Part shown: positions 15,789 to 25,357 of the stretch, piece by piece
Position numbering within the stretch: the first letter of the stretch is position 1
How the letters are laid out: each line of letters opens with the position of its first letter
NCBI GenBank assembly: GCA_913050325.1
Contig: CAJWZP010000005.1
Location: forward strand, 1 to 45,091
Direction: 5' to 3'
DNA from: an uncultured bacterium
GTDB lineage: Bacteria; Desulfobacterota_D; UBA1144
DNA length: 45,091 bases
Position numbers and translations under genes: made by a program
Notes under the pieces: generated by a model
The model's input: the letters and a program-made list of their open reading frames with translations, nothing else
Databases searched by the model: none
What the model was told of the DNA's origin: nothing

Positions 15789-16366
15789 GAAAAAAAAGCT
15801 TTTCTAAAAATAGAAAAAAAAGTAACAGGATTAATACTGAGATTAGAGCCAATGAAGTTAGATTAATCGGCTTAGATGGTGGACAAATGGGCATCGTAAA
15901 TATTAGTGAGGCCTTAGACCATGCAAAAACTAACTCTACTGATTTAGTTGAGATATCTCCTGATTCTTCTCCACCTGTGTGTAAATTAATGGATTACGGT
16001 AAATTCATGTATGACAGTAAGAAAAAACAGTCTGCACAGAAGAAAGTAAAAGCCCAAGTATTAAAAGAAATTAAATTTAGGCCTAATATTGGAGAAAATG
16101 ATTTTAATGTTAAAATAAACAGGCTTAAAGATTTTTTAAGTGATGGACATAAAGTAAAAATTAGACTTTGGTTCAAAGGCAGAGAAATTGTTCACAAACA
16201 AATTGGTGAACAATTAGTTGATAAAATAGTTGAATCTGTCTCAGAAAGTGGCGAATTAGATAATGAGCCAAAATTTGAAGGGAAGAATTTAACAATGATG
16301 GTTCTTCCAAAAAAAACTAAGGTGGTTAAAAAAGCAAATGGCGACGCAAAAAATGAAGTCCAATAG
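15785..16366 (+). CDS. infC: Translation initiation factor IF-3
   Basis: IF3 binds the 30S subunit, prevents premature 50S joining and rejects non-standard start codons and wrong initiator tRNA. From the AUA start the protein has 193 residues: a basic leader (RKKSFSKNRKKSNR), the signature RINTEIRANEVRLIGLDG, the N domain, a lysine-rich linker near residue 85, and the C domain with IRLWFKGREIVHKQIG. Starting at the first in-frame ATG (15887) would delete the conserved N-terminal block and leave no Shine-Dalgarno sequence. E. coli infC starts at AUU for autoregulation by IF3; AUA here would work likewise by analogy. The end overlaps rpmI by 29 bases. Confidence 0.9.
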   Translation: MRKKSFSKNRKKSNRINTEIRANEVRLIGLDGGQMGIVNISEALDHAKTNSTDLVEISPDSSPPVCKLMDYGKFMYDSKKKQSAQKKVKAQVLKEIKFRPNIGENDFNVKINRLKDFLSDGHKVKIRLWFKGREIVHKQIGEQLVDKIVESVSESGELDNEPKFEGKNLTMMVLPKKTKVVKKANGDAKNEVQ

Positions 16367-16538
16367 AAGTGCAGCCAAAAGGTTTAAATTAAAGCCTAAT
16401 GGTAAACTCAAAAGAATTAAAGGTAGTAAGCACCATTGCAATGTTCACAAGGCTCAATCTAGAATTAGAAGGCTCAAGGAATCGGATGTTGTAGACGGAA
16501 ACAAAGCTGATAAATTAAGAAAAGTTATATTTGCATAG
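16338..16538 (+). CDS. rpmI: 50S ribosomal protein L35
   Basis: A small basic large-subunit protein; 66 residues is the usual length, with the signature MKSNRSAAKRFKLKPNGK and the C-terminal DKLRKVIFA. I chose ATG 16338 because AAGGTGG (16319-16325) lies 12 bases upstream inside infC. The internal ATG at 16353 would give a slightly short protein with no ribosome-binding site. The gene overlaps the infC 3' end in another frame, and rplT follows after 12 bases, the standard infC-rpmI-rplT order. Confidence 0.93.
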   Translation: MATQKMKSNRSAAKRFKLKPNGKLKRIKGSKHHCNVHKAQSRIRRLKESDVVDGNKADKLRKVIFA

Positions 16539-16550
16539 GGATTAAAAAAC

Positions 16551-16892
16551 ATGAGAGTTAAAACATCTGTTTCAAGTAAAAAAAGAAAAAAAAGACTTTT
16601 AAAACAAACCAAAGGTTTTTGGGGTCAAAGGAAAAATGTATTTAGAAGAGCGAAAGAGACTCTATTAAGATCATTAGCTTTTTCCTATAGGGATAGACGT
16701 GTAAAAAAACGTACAATGAGATCATTGTGGATAACTCGTATAAATGCTGCTTTAAGAGAAGAGGGCTATACATATAGTAAATTTATTCATCAATTAAAAT
16801 CAAAAAACATTGATTTAGATAGGAAAATACTTGCTGAATTAGCTACTAACCACCCTGATAAATTTAAGCAATTACTTCAAACAATAAATTAA
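16551..16892 (+). CDS. rplT: 50S ribosomal protein L20
   Basis: A large-subunit assembly protein, 113 residues (family about 117). A basic N-terminal extension is followed by GFWGQRKNVFRRAKETLLRS, YRDRRVKKRTMRSLWITRIN and the globular C-domain. L20 represses its own operon in E. coli and Bacillus by binding mRNA mimics of 23S rRNA; no obvious long leader for that exists here. An AGGGAT lies shortly upstream of the ATG. pheST, often next, is absent; gcvT follows. Confidence 0.96.
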   Translation: MRVKTSVSSKKRKKRLLKQTKGFWGQRKNVFRRAKETLLRSLAFSYRDRRVKKRTMRSLWITRINAALREEGYTYSKFIHQLKSKNIDLDRKILAELATNHPDKFKQLLQTIN

Positions 16893-16916
16893 TTTTAACT
16901 TTATAAAATTTCTGAC

Positions 16917-16939
16917 TTTTTGGGTAAAATATATAATAT
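16917..16939 (+). promoter_or_regulatory. Presumed promoter of gcvTHP
   Basis: TTTTTGGGTAAAAT (16917-16930) matches 14 of 14 bases of the sufU upstream element, with the -10-like TAAAAT ending 9 bases before the gcvT ATG. An alternative TATAAT at 16932-16937 is too close to the ATG. The rplT-gcvT gap is only 47 bases, so no glycine riboswitch fits. Confidence 0.4.
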
Positions 16940-18049
16940 ATGAAGACTACTCCTTTATATGAAACCCATAAAATAAATGGTGCAAAATTTACAAATTTCA
17001 ATGGTTGGGATATGCCATTGTGGTTTTCATCACTTGAAAATGAACACTTACATGTCAGAAAAGATTCAGGAATTTTTGATGTAAGTCACATGGGTGAAAT
17101 AGAAATTGAAGGTAAAGATTCTTTGGCCTTTTTGGAAAAAACTTTTACTAATAAAGTATCTGGCTTGAAAAATGGTTATGCCAAGTATGGTTTCTTTTGT
17201 AATAATGATGGATATGTCATTGATGATGTAATAGTTTATAATTTAGATGGATATAGATTCTTTTTATGTGTAAATGCAGGAAACATTGATAGTGTTGAGA
17301 AATGGTTGCTACACAATACTAATGATTTTGATGTTAAGGTAAAGAATTTAAGTAATTTTTATGGACAAGTTGCTATACAAGGCCCAAATTCAATCAAATA
17401 TTTATCTACTTTATATCCAAATTCTAATTTAAATGACATGCCAAAATATACTATTAAGATATTAGAAGATTTAGATAATACTCTAACAGCGAATTTAAAA
17501 TCTCCTTGCCCAAATGGGAATAATTTTTTAATTGCACGAACAGGTTATACAGGCGAGGATGGTTTTGAATTATTTGTGCCTAACGAGATTCTATCTACTG
17601 TGTATGAACATATTTTAACTAATTGCGCAAATATAATCCCATGCGGTCTAGGTTCGAGAGATACCTTAAGAATAGAAATGGGGTTTCCTTTACACGGCAA
17701 TGAACTTATTGAGGGTACTACTCCTTCGGATTATAATTTAGATAGATTCATTGATATCGATAGGGAAGAATTTATTGGAAAAGATGCAATAATTAATAAA
17801 ATTGAAAAAAATGAATTCTCTTTTATTGGTTTTAAAATGATCGATAATTCAATAGCCAGAAGTGGATATGAAATATATCAAGATGAAAAGTTAATTGGTA
17901 ATGTAACCAGTGGTACTTTCTCTCCATTATTAAAGAAAGGGATCGGGATGGCATTAGTTGACTCAAATTTTTCATCAAATAAAAACCTACAAATAAAAAT
18001 AAGAAAAAATTTTAAAGATGCAAAAATGGTGAATTATCCATTTATTTAG
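16940..18049 (+). CDS. gcvT: Glycine cleavage system T protein (aminomethyltransferase)
   Basis: Takes the aminomethyl group from the lipoyl arm of GcvH and passes the methylene unit to tetrahydrofolate, releasing ammonia. 369 residues, normal length. The N-terminal FNGWDMPLWFSS and FDVSHMGEIEIEG are family signatures, ARTGYTGEDGFELF (about 194-207) holds folate-site residues, and the C-terminal barrel follows from about 285. The ATG lacks a Shine-Dalgarno sequence. gcvH starts 11 bases downstream. Confidence 0.96.
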   Translation: MKTTPLYETHKINGAKFTNFNGWDMPLWFSSLENEHLHVRKDSGIFDVSHMGEIEIEGKDSLAFLEKTFTNKVSGLKNGYAKYGFFCNNDGYVIDDVIVYNLDGYRFFLCVNAGNIDSVEKWLLHNTNDFDVKVKNLSNFYGQVAIQGPNSIKYLSTLYPNSNLNDMPKYTIKILEDLDNTLTANLKSPCPNGNNFLIARTGYTGEDGFELFVPNEILSTVYEHILTNCANIIPCGLGSRDTLRIEMGFPLHGNELIEGTTPSDYNLDRFIDIDREEFIGKDAIINKIEKNEFSFIGFKMIDNSIARSGYEIYQDEKLIGNVTSGTFSPLLKKGIGMALVDSNFSSNKNLQIKIRKNFKDAKMVNYPFI

Positions 18050-18060
18050 GAGTTTTTTGA

Positions 18061-18444
18061 ATGTCAGAGATTAAAAAAGATTTAAAATATACAGAAGAAC
18101 ATGAGTGGGTTCTTAAGGATGGTGAAACCATGTTGATTGGAATTACTGATCATGCTCAAGATTCCTTAGGTGAAATTGTTTATCTAGAATTACCAACGGT
18201 TGGTTCTAGTCTTGAAAAGTCCTCTACTTTTGGAGCTGTAGAATCTACTAAGTCTGTTTCTGATCTCTTTACTCCTCTTGATTGTGAAGTTATTGAAGTT
18301 AATTCTGAAGCAGAAAACGCTCCTGAATTAATTAATCAAAGTCCCTATGGTGATGGTTGGCTCATCAAAGTTAAAGCTAGTGATGAAGCTGATTTCAATA
18401 ATTTGTTAAGCCCTGAAGATTATGAGAGTTTGATAAATGAATAA
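18061..18444 (+). CDS. gcvH: Glycine cleavage system H protein
   Basis: The lipoyl carrier shuttling the aminomethyl intermediate between GcvP, GcvT and the L protein. 127 residues; the lipoylated lysine is Lys64 in VESTKSVSD, preceded by GEIVYLELPTVG. The C-terminal GDGWLIKVK is typical. AGGAG lies before the ATG. The stop overlaps the gcvP start by 8 bases. Confidence 0.97.
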   Translation: MSEIKKDLKYTEEHEWVLKDGETMLIGITDHAQDSLGEIVYLELPTVGSSLEKSSTFGAVESTKSVSDLFTPLDCEVIEVNSEAENAPELINQSPYGDGWLIKVKASDEADFNNLLSPEDYESLINE

Positions 18445-21340
18445 AAATTTTAATTTTAATACAAATATTAAAGAATTTGATGACTCAGGCAGCTTTATTG
18501 ATAGACATATCGGTAGCTCTCAGGAAGATATAATAGATTCATTAAAATATCTTGGTTACTCCGACTTGGACCAACTAATTATGGACACACTTCCAACAAA
18601 AATAATTTTAGATGTAGATGTTGATTTAGATAAGCCCTTATCTGAACATGAGGCTTTAAAGTTTCTTAATGAACAAGTGTTAAAAAATAAAATTTTTAAA
18701 TCATATATAGGTATGGGTTACAGTGATACCAAAACCCCGACTGTAATTTTAAGAAACATCTTGGAAAATCCAGGATGGTATACAGCTTATACCCCATATC
18801 AACCTGAAGTTTCTCAAGGTCGATTAGAGATGCTTTTGAATTATCAGCAAATGGTTATGGATTTAACAGGTTTAGAAGTGTCTAATGCATCTTTATTAGA
18901 TGAAGGTACCGCAGCTGTTGAAGCCATGTTGTTGGCTTTCAGAAACTGCAAAGATGATAAAAGTATTTTCCTTGTATCAGAGTATTGTCATCCTCAAACA
19001 ATAGAGATTCTTAAAACTAGAGCAGAGCCGTTAAATATAAAAATAATTATCGGTGATTTAAATAAAATAGTTTCAGAAAATGAAGGCTCTTTTTTTGGAT
19101 TTATTGCCCAGTATCCAAATACAATAGGCACAATTGATGATTTTGAATTTATTATAAATAAAGCGGCTACCCAAAATGCTATTTCCATTTTAGCTTGTGA
19201 CCTTATGTCTTTATTAATTTTGAAAACCCCTGGTGAAATGGGTGCTGATATTGCCATTGGTTCTTCTCAGCGCTTTGGTGTCCCACTGGGTTTTGGTGGT
19301 CCACACGCTGCTTTTATATCTTGTAAAGATAAGTATAAACGTTTATTGCCTGGAAGGATTATCGGTATTTCTATAGATAAGAATTCAGACGTAGCTTATA
19401 GAATGGCCTTGCAAACGAGGGAGCAACATATTAGGCGTGAAAAAGCTACTAGTAATATTTGTACAGCTCAATCATTATTAGCTATAGTTGCAGCATCTTA
19501 TGCTATATACCATGGACCCGTTGGTTTAAAGAATATAGCATTAAGGATTCATAGATTAACAAAGCTGTTAGCAAGAAAACTTCAAGTAGATGGCTATGAA
19601 ATTACAAGTAATAATTTTTTTGACACTATAGCATTTAAGATTCCAAAAAATAAAATTTTAACTATTAAAAGAAAAGCTTTAAAAAAACATATTAATTTTA
19701 GATATTATTCAAGTGAGATCATTACGATATCATTAGATGAAACTACATCATTAGAAAATATTAATGATATATTAAATTGCTTTGGATCAAAAATTGATAG
19801 TTTTGATGAATTGGACAATGAATTAAATTCATCAACTTTAAATCTGCCTAAAAGTATATTGAGAAAAAGTTCTTTTTTAACACATTTTGTTTTTAATTCA
19901 TATAAATCTGAAACCGATTTTCAGAGATATATAAAAAGATTAGAAGATAAAGATATTGCATTAAATAAATCTATGATTCCTTTAGGGTCTTGTACGATGA
20001 AACTAAACTCAGCAACTGAAATGATTCCTATTAGTTGGCCTTTAATTAATAACTTACATCCATTTGTTCCAAAATCACAAACTAAAGGATATAAATTAAT
20101 TATTGAAAAATTAAAAGAAATGTTACGTTCAATAACTGGTTTTGATGATGTATCTCTGCAACCAAATGCAGGTGCACAAGGAGAACTTGCAGGTTTGTTA
20201 ACAATAAGAAAATTTCTTATAGCAACTGGTGAGTCTCAAAGAAATATTTGTCTTATACCTAGTTCTGCCCACGGAACAAATCCTGCAAGTGCAGTTTTAG
20301 CTGGCATGCAGGTTGAGATTATTCAATGCGACGAAAATGGAAATATCGATACCAAAGACTTAGCTGATAAAATTCAACAATATCCTGATAGAATAGCCGC
20401 ATTGATGGTAACTTATCCATCAACACATGGAGTATATGAAGAATCAATTTCAAAAATCTGTAGCATGATTCATGAAACCGGAGGCCAAGTCTACATGGAT
20501 GGTGCAAATTTAAATGCATTAGTAGGCATATCCAAGCCTGGCCATTTTGGCCCTGATTTGTGTCATATAAATTTACATAAAACTTTTTGTATTCCTCATG
20601 GTGGCGGTGGCCCTGGAGTAGGCCCTATTGCTGTAAAAGAACATTTAGCACCTTTTATGCCAAATCATCCTTTGAATTCTGATGCAGGACCTAAAAATGG
20701 ATTTGGACCAATGTCTTCCGCGCCTTGGGGGAGTGCTTCTATTCTTCCAATATCATTGATGTATGTATATATGATGGGAAGTCAAGGTATAAAGAAGGCT
20801 ACGCAGGTTGCAATTTTAAATGCTAATTATATCGCTGAAAAAATTGGAAGTTATTTTCCAATTTTATATACAGGGCGAAACGGCAGAGTAGCTCATGAGT
20901 GTATAATTGATATTAGACAAATTAAAAAAGAACATTCCATAACTGAAGAAGATATAGCTAAAAGATTAATTGATTATGGTTTTCATGCTCCTACGATGTC
21001 TTTTCCTGTTCCGGGAACATTAATGATCGAACCTACAGAAAGTGAATCAAAGACAGAACTCGATAGATTTTGTGATGCTTTAATTTCAATTAAAGGTGAG
21101 ATTGAAAAATATAGCAATGTCCTTGAAACAAATAAGTCTCCGCTTAAAAATGCTCCTCATACTTTTAAAGATATAGTTGATAGAAACTTTGATTATGAAA
21201 TCAATATTGCTTTCCCTCTCTTTGTTGATGGAAATAAAAATTTTAAATACATTGCACCCATAGGAAGAGTTAACAATGCTTACGGTGATAAAAATTTTGT
21301 GTGTAGTTGTTTACCATTAGAATTTTATAGTGAAAAATAA
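18437..21340 (+). CDS. gcvP: Glycine dehydrogenase (decarboxylating), single-chain P protein
   Basis: A PLP enzyme that decarboxylates glycine and loads GcvH. 967 residues in one chain, the proteobacterial/eukaryotic form, not the split gcvPA/gcvPB. The N-terminal FIDRHIGSS and GMGYSDTKTP are typical. The PLP-binding lysine is Lys715 in NLHKTFCIPHGGGGPG, and PLGSCTMKLN opens the C-terminal half. The ATG lies inside the end of gcvH. lpdA (L protein) is not in the window. It ends 3 bases from the convergent SurA-like gene. Confidence 0.97.
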   Translation: MNKNFNFNTNIKEFDDSGSFIDRHIGSSQEDIIDSLKYLGYSDLDQLIMDTLPTKIILDVDVDLDKPLSEHEALKFLNEQVLKNKIFKSYIGMGYSDTKTPTVILRNILENPGWYTAYTPYQPEVSQGRLEMLLNYQQMVMDLTGLEVSNASLLDEGTAAVEAMLLAFRNCKDDKSIFLVSEYCHPQTIEILKTRAEPLNIKIIIGDLNKIVSENEGSFFGFIAQYPNTIGTIDDFEFIINKAATQNAISILACDLMSLLILKTPGEMGADIAIGSSQRFGVPLGFGGPHAAFISCKDKYKRLLPGRIIGISIDKNSDVAYRMALQTREQHIRREKATSNICTAQSLLAIVAASYAIYHGPVGLKNIALRIHRLTKLLARKLQVDGYEITSNNFFDTIAFKIPKNKILTIKRKALKKHINFRYYSSEIITISLDETTSLENINDILNCFGSKIDSFDELDNELNSSTLNLPKSILRKSSFLTHFVFNSYKSETDFQRYIKRLEDKDIALNKSMIPLGSCTMKLNSATEMIPISWPLINNLHPFVPKSQTKGYKLIIEKLKEMLRSITGFDDVSLQPNAGAQGELAGLLTIRKFLIATGESQRNICLIPSSAHGTNPASAVLAGMQVEIIQCDENGNIDTKDLADKIQQYPDRIAALMVTYPSTHGVYEESISKICSMIHETGGQVYMDGANLNALVGISKPGHFGPDLCHINLHKTFCIPHGGGGPGVGPIAVKEHLAPFMPNHPLNSDAGPKNGFGPMSSAPWGSASILPISLMYVYMMGSQGIKKATQVAILNANYIAEKIGSYFPILYTGRNGRVAHECIIDIRQIKKEHSITEEDIAKRLIDYGFHAPTMSFPVPGTLMIEPTESESKTELDRFCDALISIKGEIEKYSNVLETNKSPLKNAPHTFKDIVDRNFDYEINIAFPLFVDGNKNFKYIAPIGRVNNAYGDKNFVCSCLPLEFYSEK

Positions 21341-21343
21341 ATT

Positions 21344-22231
21344 TTAAAGTCTATTTGATATATACATACTTTTTCTTAAATCACTGAACCAAACATCAAG
21401 TAGTTTTAAAGATTTTTCATTATAGATAGTCGTTCTAATGCTTTCTTTTACTTCAATAAAATTTGGATCTGAAAAGACTTCATCTAATACTATAAAAAAT
21501 TGAACCTCTCCATCAACTTTTAATGGGCCAATTAAACCTGAATCCTTTCGTTGCTTAATTTCATTTCTTATTTCTTCAGACAAATCGTTAAGACTGACAT
21601 AACCAAGATTTTTTGGCTTCTCTTTTACTAATTTTAATTCTTGAATTTTGTTTATTTTTGCATCGAGTAGCAAAGATTTATCTTCAAAAATTTCAAATAT
21701 ATTTTCAATCTTTTTTTGATTTATTGCTTTAAATTCTTTTAACTTTACTAAGTTTTCATTTTTAATTTTAGAAAAATTTTCTGAATAGTATTTTTCTATT
21801 TCATTATTTGAAATGATTATTTTGTTCTTTAATACTATTGCGGCTATATTTTCCTGCAATATTTGTACTGTTAATTCAAACTTTAATCTATATAAATTTG
21901 AATTCGTTCTTTCCAATTCAGAAAGAAATTTTTCTTCACCGTTTTTATCTTTTATTTGTTGAACAATTGAGTTTAATCTTTCTTCAGTAACTTCTATACC
22001 CATTTTTTTGCCTTGAATTTTTAAAATTTTCAAGTCAATGAGTTCTTTTAAGAATTTCTCCTTATCAGATTTTAATTCTGTATTTTTATTACTCTTTTCC
22101 ATGTGATTATTGAGTTCTGATAAAAGAATAATCTCATTATTTACAACACCTACAATACCTTCAATTATTTGCGCATTTATCGAAGTTCCTAGTAAAATGG
22201 AGAAACAAGCAATCATTATAAAATTCTTCAT
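21344..22231 (-). CDS. SurA-like periplasmic chaperone / peptidyl-prolyl isomerase
   Basis: 295 residues with a signal peptide (about 1-20, hydrophobic, ending INAQ), then the SurA-type start IVGVVNNEIILLSEL and a helical chaperone region to about 165. A single parvulin-like domain is recognisable at its end (LGYVSLNDLSEEIRNEI, GLIGPLKVDGEVQFFIVLDE). E. coli SurA is 428 residues with two parvulin domains; this is a shorter one-domain relative of the kind many bacteria have. It probably escorts outer-membrane proteins. The ATG overlaps the mfd TGA (ATGA). Last gene of the long minus-strand operon. Confidence 0.8.
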   Translation of the reverse strand: MKNFIMIACFSILLGTSINAQIIEGIVGVVNNEIILLSELNNHMEKSNKNTELKSDKEKFLKELIDLKILKIQGKKMGIEVTEERLNSIVQQIKDKNGEEKFLSELERTNSNLYRLKFELTVQILQENIAAIVLKNKIIISNNEIEKYYSENFSKIKNENLVKLKEFKAINQKKIENIFEIFEDKSLLLDAKINKIQELKLVKEKPKNLGYVSLNDLSEEIRNEIKQRKDSGLIGPLKVDGEVQFFIVLDEVFSDPNFIEVKESIRTTIYNEKSLKLLDVWFSDLRKSMYISNRL

Positions 22232-25200
22232 GTTTTTATACTCTCGAAATCTATTAAGAATTTATCTTTAGAAAAAATTGCATTTTCTTTAATAAATGTC
22301 TCTAGATTATCAATTTTAGAAAAAATTGTTTTTGCATCAACTATTCTTCCATTAAAATTATTAACATATATATTCACTTTTTTCATCTTTTGTATATTAG
22401 AGGTTTTAAAAATTATATTTTTTTGATTGATAACAAAATCATAAATTTTTAGTTCTTTCAATATAATTTTCAGCTCTGCAATTTTTATTAAATTTTCAAT
22501 TTCAGAAGGTATTGTTCCAAACAATTCAAGTAATTCCTCTATTATATCATTGCATTCATTTTTAGATTCAACATTAGATATTCTTTTGTAATAATAAATC
22601 CTTTTTTCAGCCGATTGGATATAATTTTCTGGAATACTAATATTTTCGTTTGTATTAATTTCAAAATTAATTAAGTCATCTAAAATATTTTTATTTATTT
22701 TTCTGATTTCAGCATCTAAAAGTTCCAAGTAAAATTCAATACCTACATCATAAATATTCCCTGACTGGTCTGTACCAAATAAGTTTCCAGCTCCACGTAT
22801 TTCGAGATCTTCAATTGCTAAATTAAATCCTGAGCCTAGTGATGATAAAGATTTAATCGCATTAAGTCTTTTAATTGCATTTTTTGTAATTTTATTTTTT
22901 TTATCTATTAGTAAATAAGCAAAACCTTTTTTATTACTTCTACCTATTCTCCCTCTAATCTGATATAAATCTGACAAACCAAATTTATTAGCATTATTGA
23001 TAATAATTGTATTTGCTTCTTGAATATCAATACCAGACTCTATTATCGTGGTAGTTAAAAGTACGGAAATTTTACCATGTATAAAATCAATTATACTATT
23101 TTCTATTTCATCCGCATTCATTTTTCCATGGATAAATTTAATTTTTACATTTGGTAAAATAGATTTTAGTTTTTTATATACATTTTCAATACTCTTAATT
23201 TCATTATGTATAAAAAAAACTCTTCCATCTCTATTGAGCTCATTTTGAATAGCTTCTTTTATAATTTTTTCATTATAAATTTCAACGGTTGTATCAATTG
23301 ACAATCTATCTGTTGGTGGTGTAGCAATAATACTAATATCTTTAATCCCGCTTAAGGATAACTGCAATGTTCTGGGAATTGGGGTTGCTGATAATGCTAA
23401 ATAATCAACACCCATTCTCACTTGTTTTATTTTTTCTTTTTGTTTAACTCCAAATTTGTGCTCTTCATCAATAATTATTAACCCTAGATTCTTAAATTTT
23501 ATTTTATCATTTAAAAGTTTATGAGTGCCAATTATTATATCTATTTTTGAATCATATAAATTTTCAATAATTTCATTAAATTTTTTATTTGTTGTGTTTC
23601 TAGATACGCTTTCTATATTTATTGGAAAGTCTCTAAATCTTGCATTGAATGTCTCTAAATGTTGATTTACTAAAAGTGTTGTAGGCGCGATAATAGCAAC
23701 TTGCTTTGCATTGATAGCTGATAAGTATGCCGCTCTTAAAGCAATTTCTGTTTTACCAAAACCAACATCTCCACAAACCAATCTATCCATAGGATTATCT
23801 TTTCTCATGTCATTATAAACATCATTAATTGCACTAAGTTGATCTTTTGTTTCAATAAATTGAAAGTTTTTTTCAAATTCATTAATTTCATTAGGATTGA
23901 AGTTGAACGAATATCCTCTAGAAATTTTTCTTTTTGCATACAGAGTAAGTATTTCCTTAGCTACTTTTTCAGCAATTTTTTTGGCTTTTTTAACTTTTAT
24001 TATCCAAGATTTTGTTCGTAGAGAATCAATTTTGACTTCATTTTTATTTCCAACATATTTTTGTAATAGGTTTATTTTTAAACTAGGAACAAAAAGTAAA
24101 TCTCCTCCATCAAATATGCATTTAACTAATTCAATGTTTGTCTCATTAATATTTTTTTTTACTAATCCATTGTATGTACATATCCCATATTCCTTATGAA
24201 CAAGATAATCATTTTCATTAAGTTCAGCAAAATTTTTGAATTTGTATGTTAATTTCTTAAAATCATCAAACTTATTTCTGTCATCTTTTAATTCATTGTT
24301 ATGAGAAACAAAAATACTTTTACTATTTTTTATATAAAAAGTTTTAGTATATTTTCCAAAAAAGAAATTTCTTTCTAACTGATTAGTCAAGTTATTATTA
24401 ATATATTCTTCTTCGTTTTTATTGTTGATTAAAAAGTTAATTTCTTTAAATTTATATTTTTTATCTAAAAATTTTATTTTTTCATCAAATCCCATATATT
24501 TATCAATCTCTGGATATTCAATTTTTAATGTACAGAAATCAACTCCTAAATTTGTCAAAGGATTAATGATAAAAACTTTGTGCTTTTTCTTTATATAATT
24601 AATAATTTTGGAATTTTTAAATAAAATTTCAGGACCAATTAAAATTAATGAATTTTTAGGTATTAATTCATATGTTTTAATTTCAGCGGATTCTGGTTTT
24701 CTTTTTAATTTATATATTTTTATGTAATTATAATTTTTATCCTCCACTTTACCAAAGTTGACATTAAATGTAGCTATAGAAGAAATTTTATTTTTGAAGA
24801 ATTGAATCCTAATAGGTTTTTCAAAATTTGGGCTAAAAATATCAATAATTGAACCTCGCTCTGAGTATTCTCCTATTGATTCAACAAAGTCTTTTTGTAC
24901 ATAATTATAATTACGAATTGTATCTAATAATAACTCTCTTGTTATACTAGAACTATTTACTTCAACCTTTAATGTTTCAGAATGTTTTAATAGTTTTAAT
25001 TTTTTATCAAAATTTGTATTATCAAATATTACTATTCTTTTAGTATTTAAATCATCAGTTATAACATCATTTATGAGTGGGGCCTTATCACTTATAATCT
25101 CGGACGAAGTATAATAGCTACTATCTATATAATTTATTTCTGCAGCTATATTTTTTTTTAAAAATGTGAACTTGTCTCTAGATTCTTTAGCATCATTCGT

Positions 25201-25323
25201 AATATAAAATATTTTCTCGTTATTATTAAGGCAATACAGCATGAAGGTTGATTCCAAAATGGAATTAAAACCCTTCATTTCATAGATTCCATTTTCTAAA
25301 GGTATATTAGGATATATATTCAC
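22228..25323 (-). CDS. mfd: Transcription-repair coupling factor Mfd
   Basis: An ATP-driven translocase that removes RNA polymerase stalled at DNA lesions and recruits UvrA. 1031 residues versus 1148 in E. coli. The N-terminal UvrB-like modules (about 1-330) are strongly divergent and short, the CarD-like RNA polymerase-interaction domain begins near ENDYLVHKEYGICTYNG (about 365-430), Walker A GDVGFGKT is near 515-522, DEEH near 618, and the TRCF domain is at the C-terminus. It is very rich in Lys, Asn and Ile. The start is GTG at 25323 with no clear Shine-Dalgarno sequence. The gene lies between leuB and the surA-like gene and shares no obvious function with them. Confidence 0.95.
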   Translation of the reverse strand: MNIYPNIPLENGIYEMKGFNSILESTFMLYCLNNNEKIFYITNDAKESRDKFTFLKKNIAAEINYIDSSYYTSSEIISDKAPLINDVITDDLNTKRIVIFDNTNFDKKLKLLKHSETLKVEVNSSSITRELLLDTIRNYNYVQKDFVESIGEYSERGSIIDIFSPNFEKPIRIQFFKNKISSIATFNVNFGKVEDKNYNYIKIYKLKRKPESAEIKTYELIPKNSLILIGPEILFKNSKIINYIKKKHKVFIINPLTNLGVDFCTLKIEYPEIDKYMGFDEKIKFLDKKYKFKEINFLINNKNEEEYINNNLTNQLERNFFFGKYTKTFYIKNSKSIFVSHNNELKDDRNKFDDFKKLTYKFKNFAELNENDYLVHKEYGICTYNGLVKKNINETNIELVKCIFDGGDLLFVPSLKINLLQKYVGNKNEVKIDSLRTKSWIIKVKKAKKIAEKVAKEILTLYAKRKISRGYSFNFNPNEINEFEKNFQFIETKDQLSAINDVYNDMRKDNPMDRLVCGDVGFGKTEIALRAAYLSAINAKQVAIIAPTTLLVNQHLETFNARFRDFPINIESVSRNTTNKKFNEIIENLYDSKIDIIIGTHKLLNDKIKFKNLGLIIIDEEHKFGVKQKEKIKQVRMGVDYLALSATPIPRTLQLSLSGIKDISIIATPPTDRLSIDTTVEIYNEKIIKEAIQNELNRDGRVFFIHNEIKSIENVYKKLKSILPNVKIKFIHGKMNADEIENSIIDFIHGKISVLLTTTIIESGIDIQEANTIIINNANKFGLSDLYQIRGRIGRSNKKGFAYLLIDKKNKITKNAIKRLNAIKSLSSLGSGFNLAIEDLEIRGAGNLFGTDQSGNIYDVGIEFYLELLDAEIRKINKNILDDLINFEINTNENISIPENYIQSAEKRIYYYKRISNVESKNECNDIIEELLELFGTIPSEIENLIKIAELKIILKELKIYDFVINQKNIIFKTSNIQKMKKVNIYVNNFNGRIVDAKTIFSKIDNLETFIKENAIFSKDKFLIDFESIKT

Positions 25324-25357
25324 TCGAAATTAACTTAACTGAAATACTTTATTAATT

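Noticed and set aside
16893-16939. Glycine riboswitch before gcvTHP
   Set aside because: The gap is 47 bases, too short for the aptamer, and its sequence shows no conserved glycine-aptamer core.
23839-24199. Plus-strand frames antisense to mfd
   Set aside because: Low-complexity Phe/Ser/Leu translations of an AT-rich Lys/Asn-rich gene on the other strand.
22228-25323. mfd as a decayed or truncated gene
   Set aside because: It is shorter than E. coli Mfd and divergent at the N-terminus, but the CarD-like domain, all helicase motifs and the C-terminal domain are intact in one frame.
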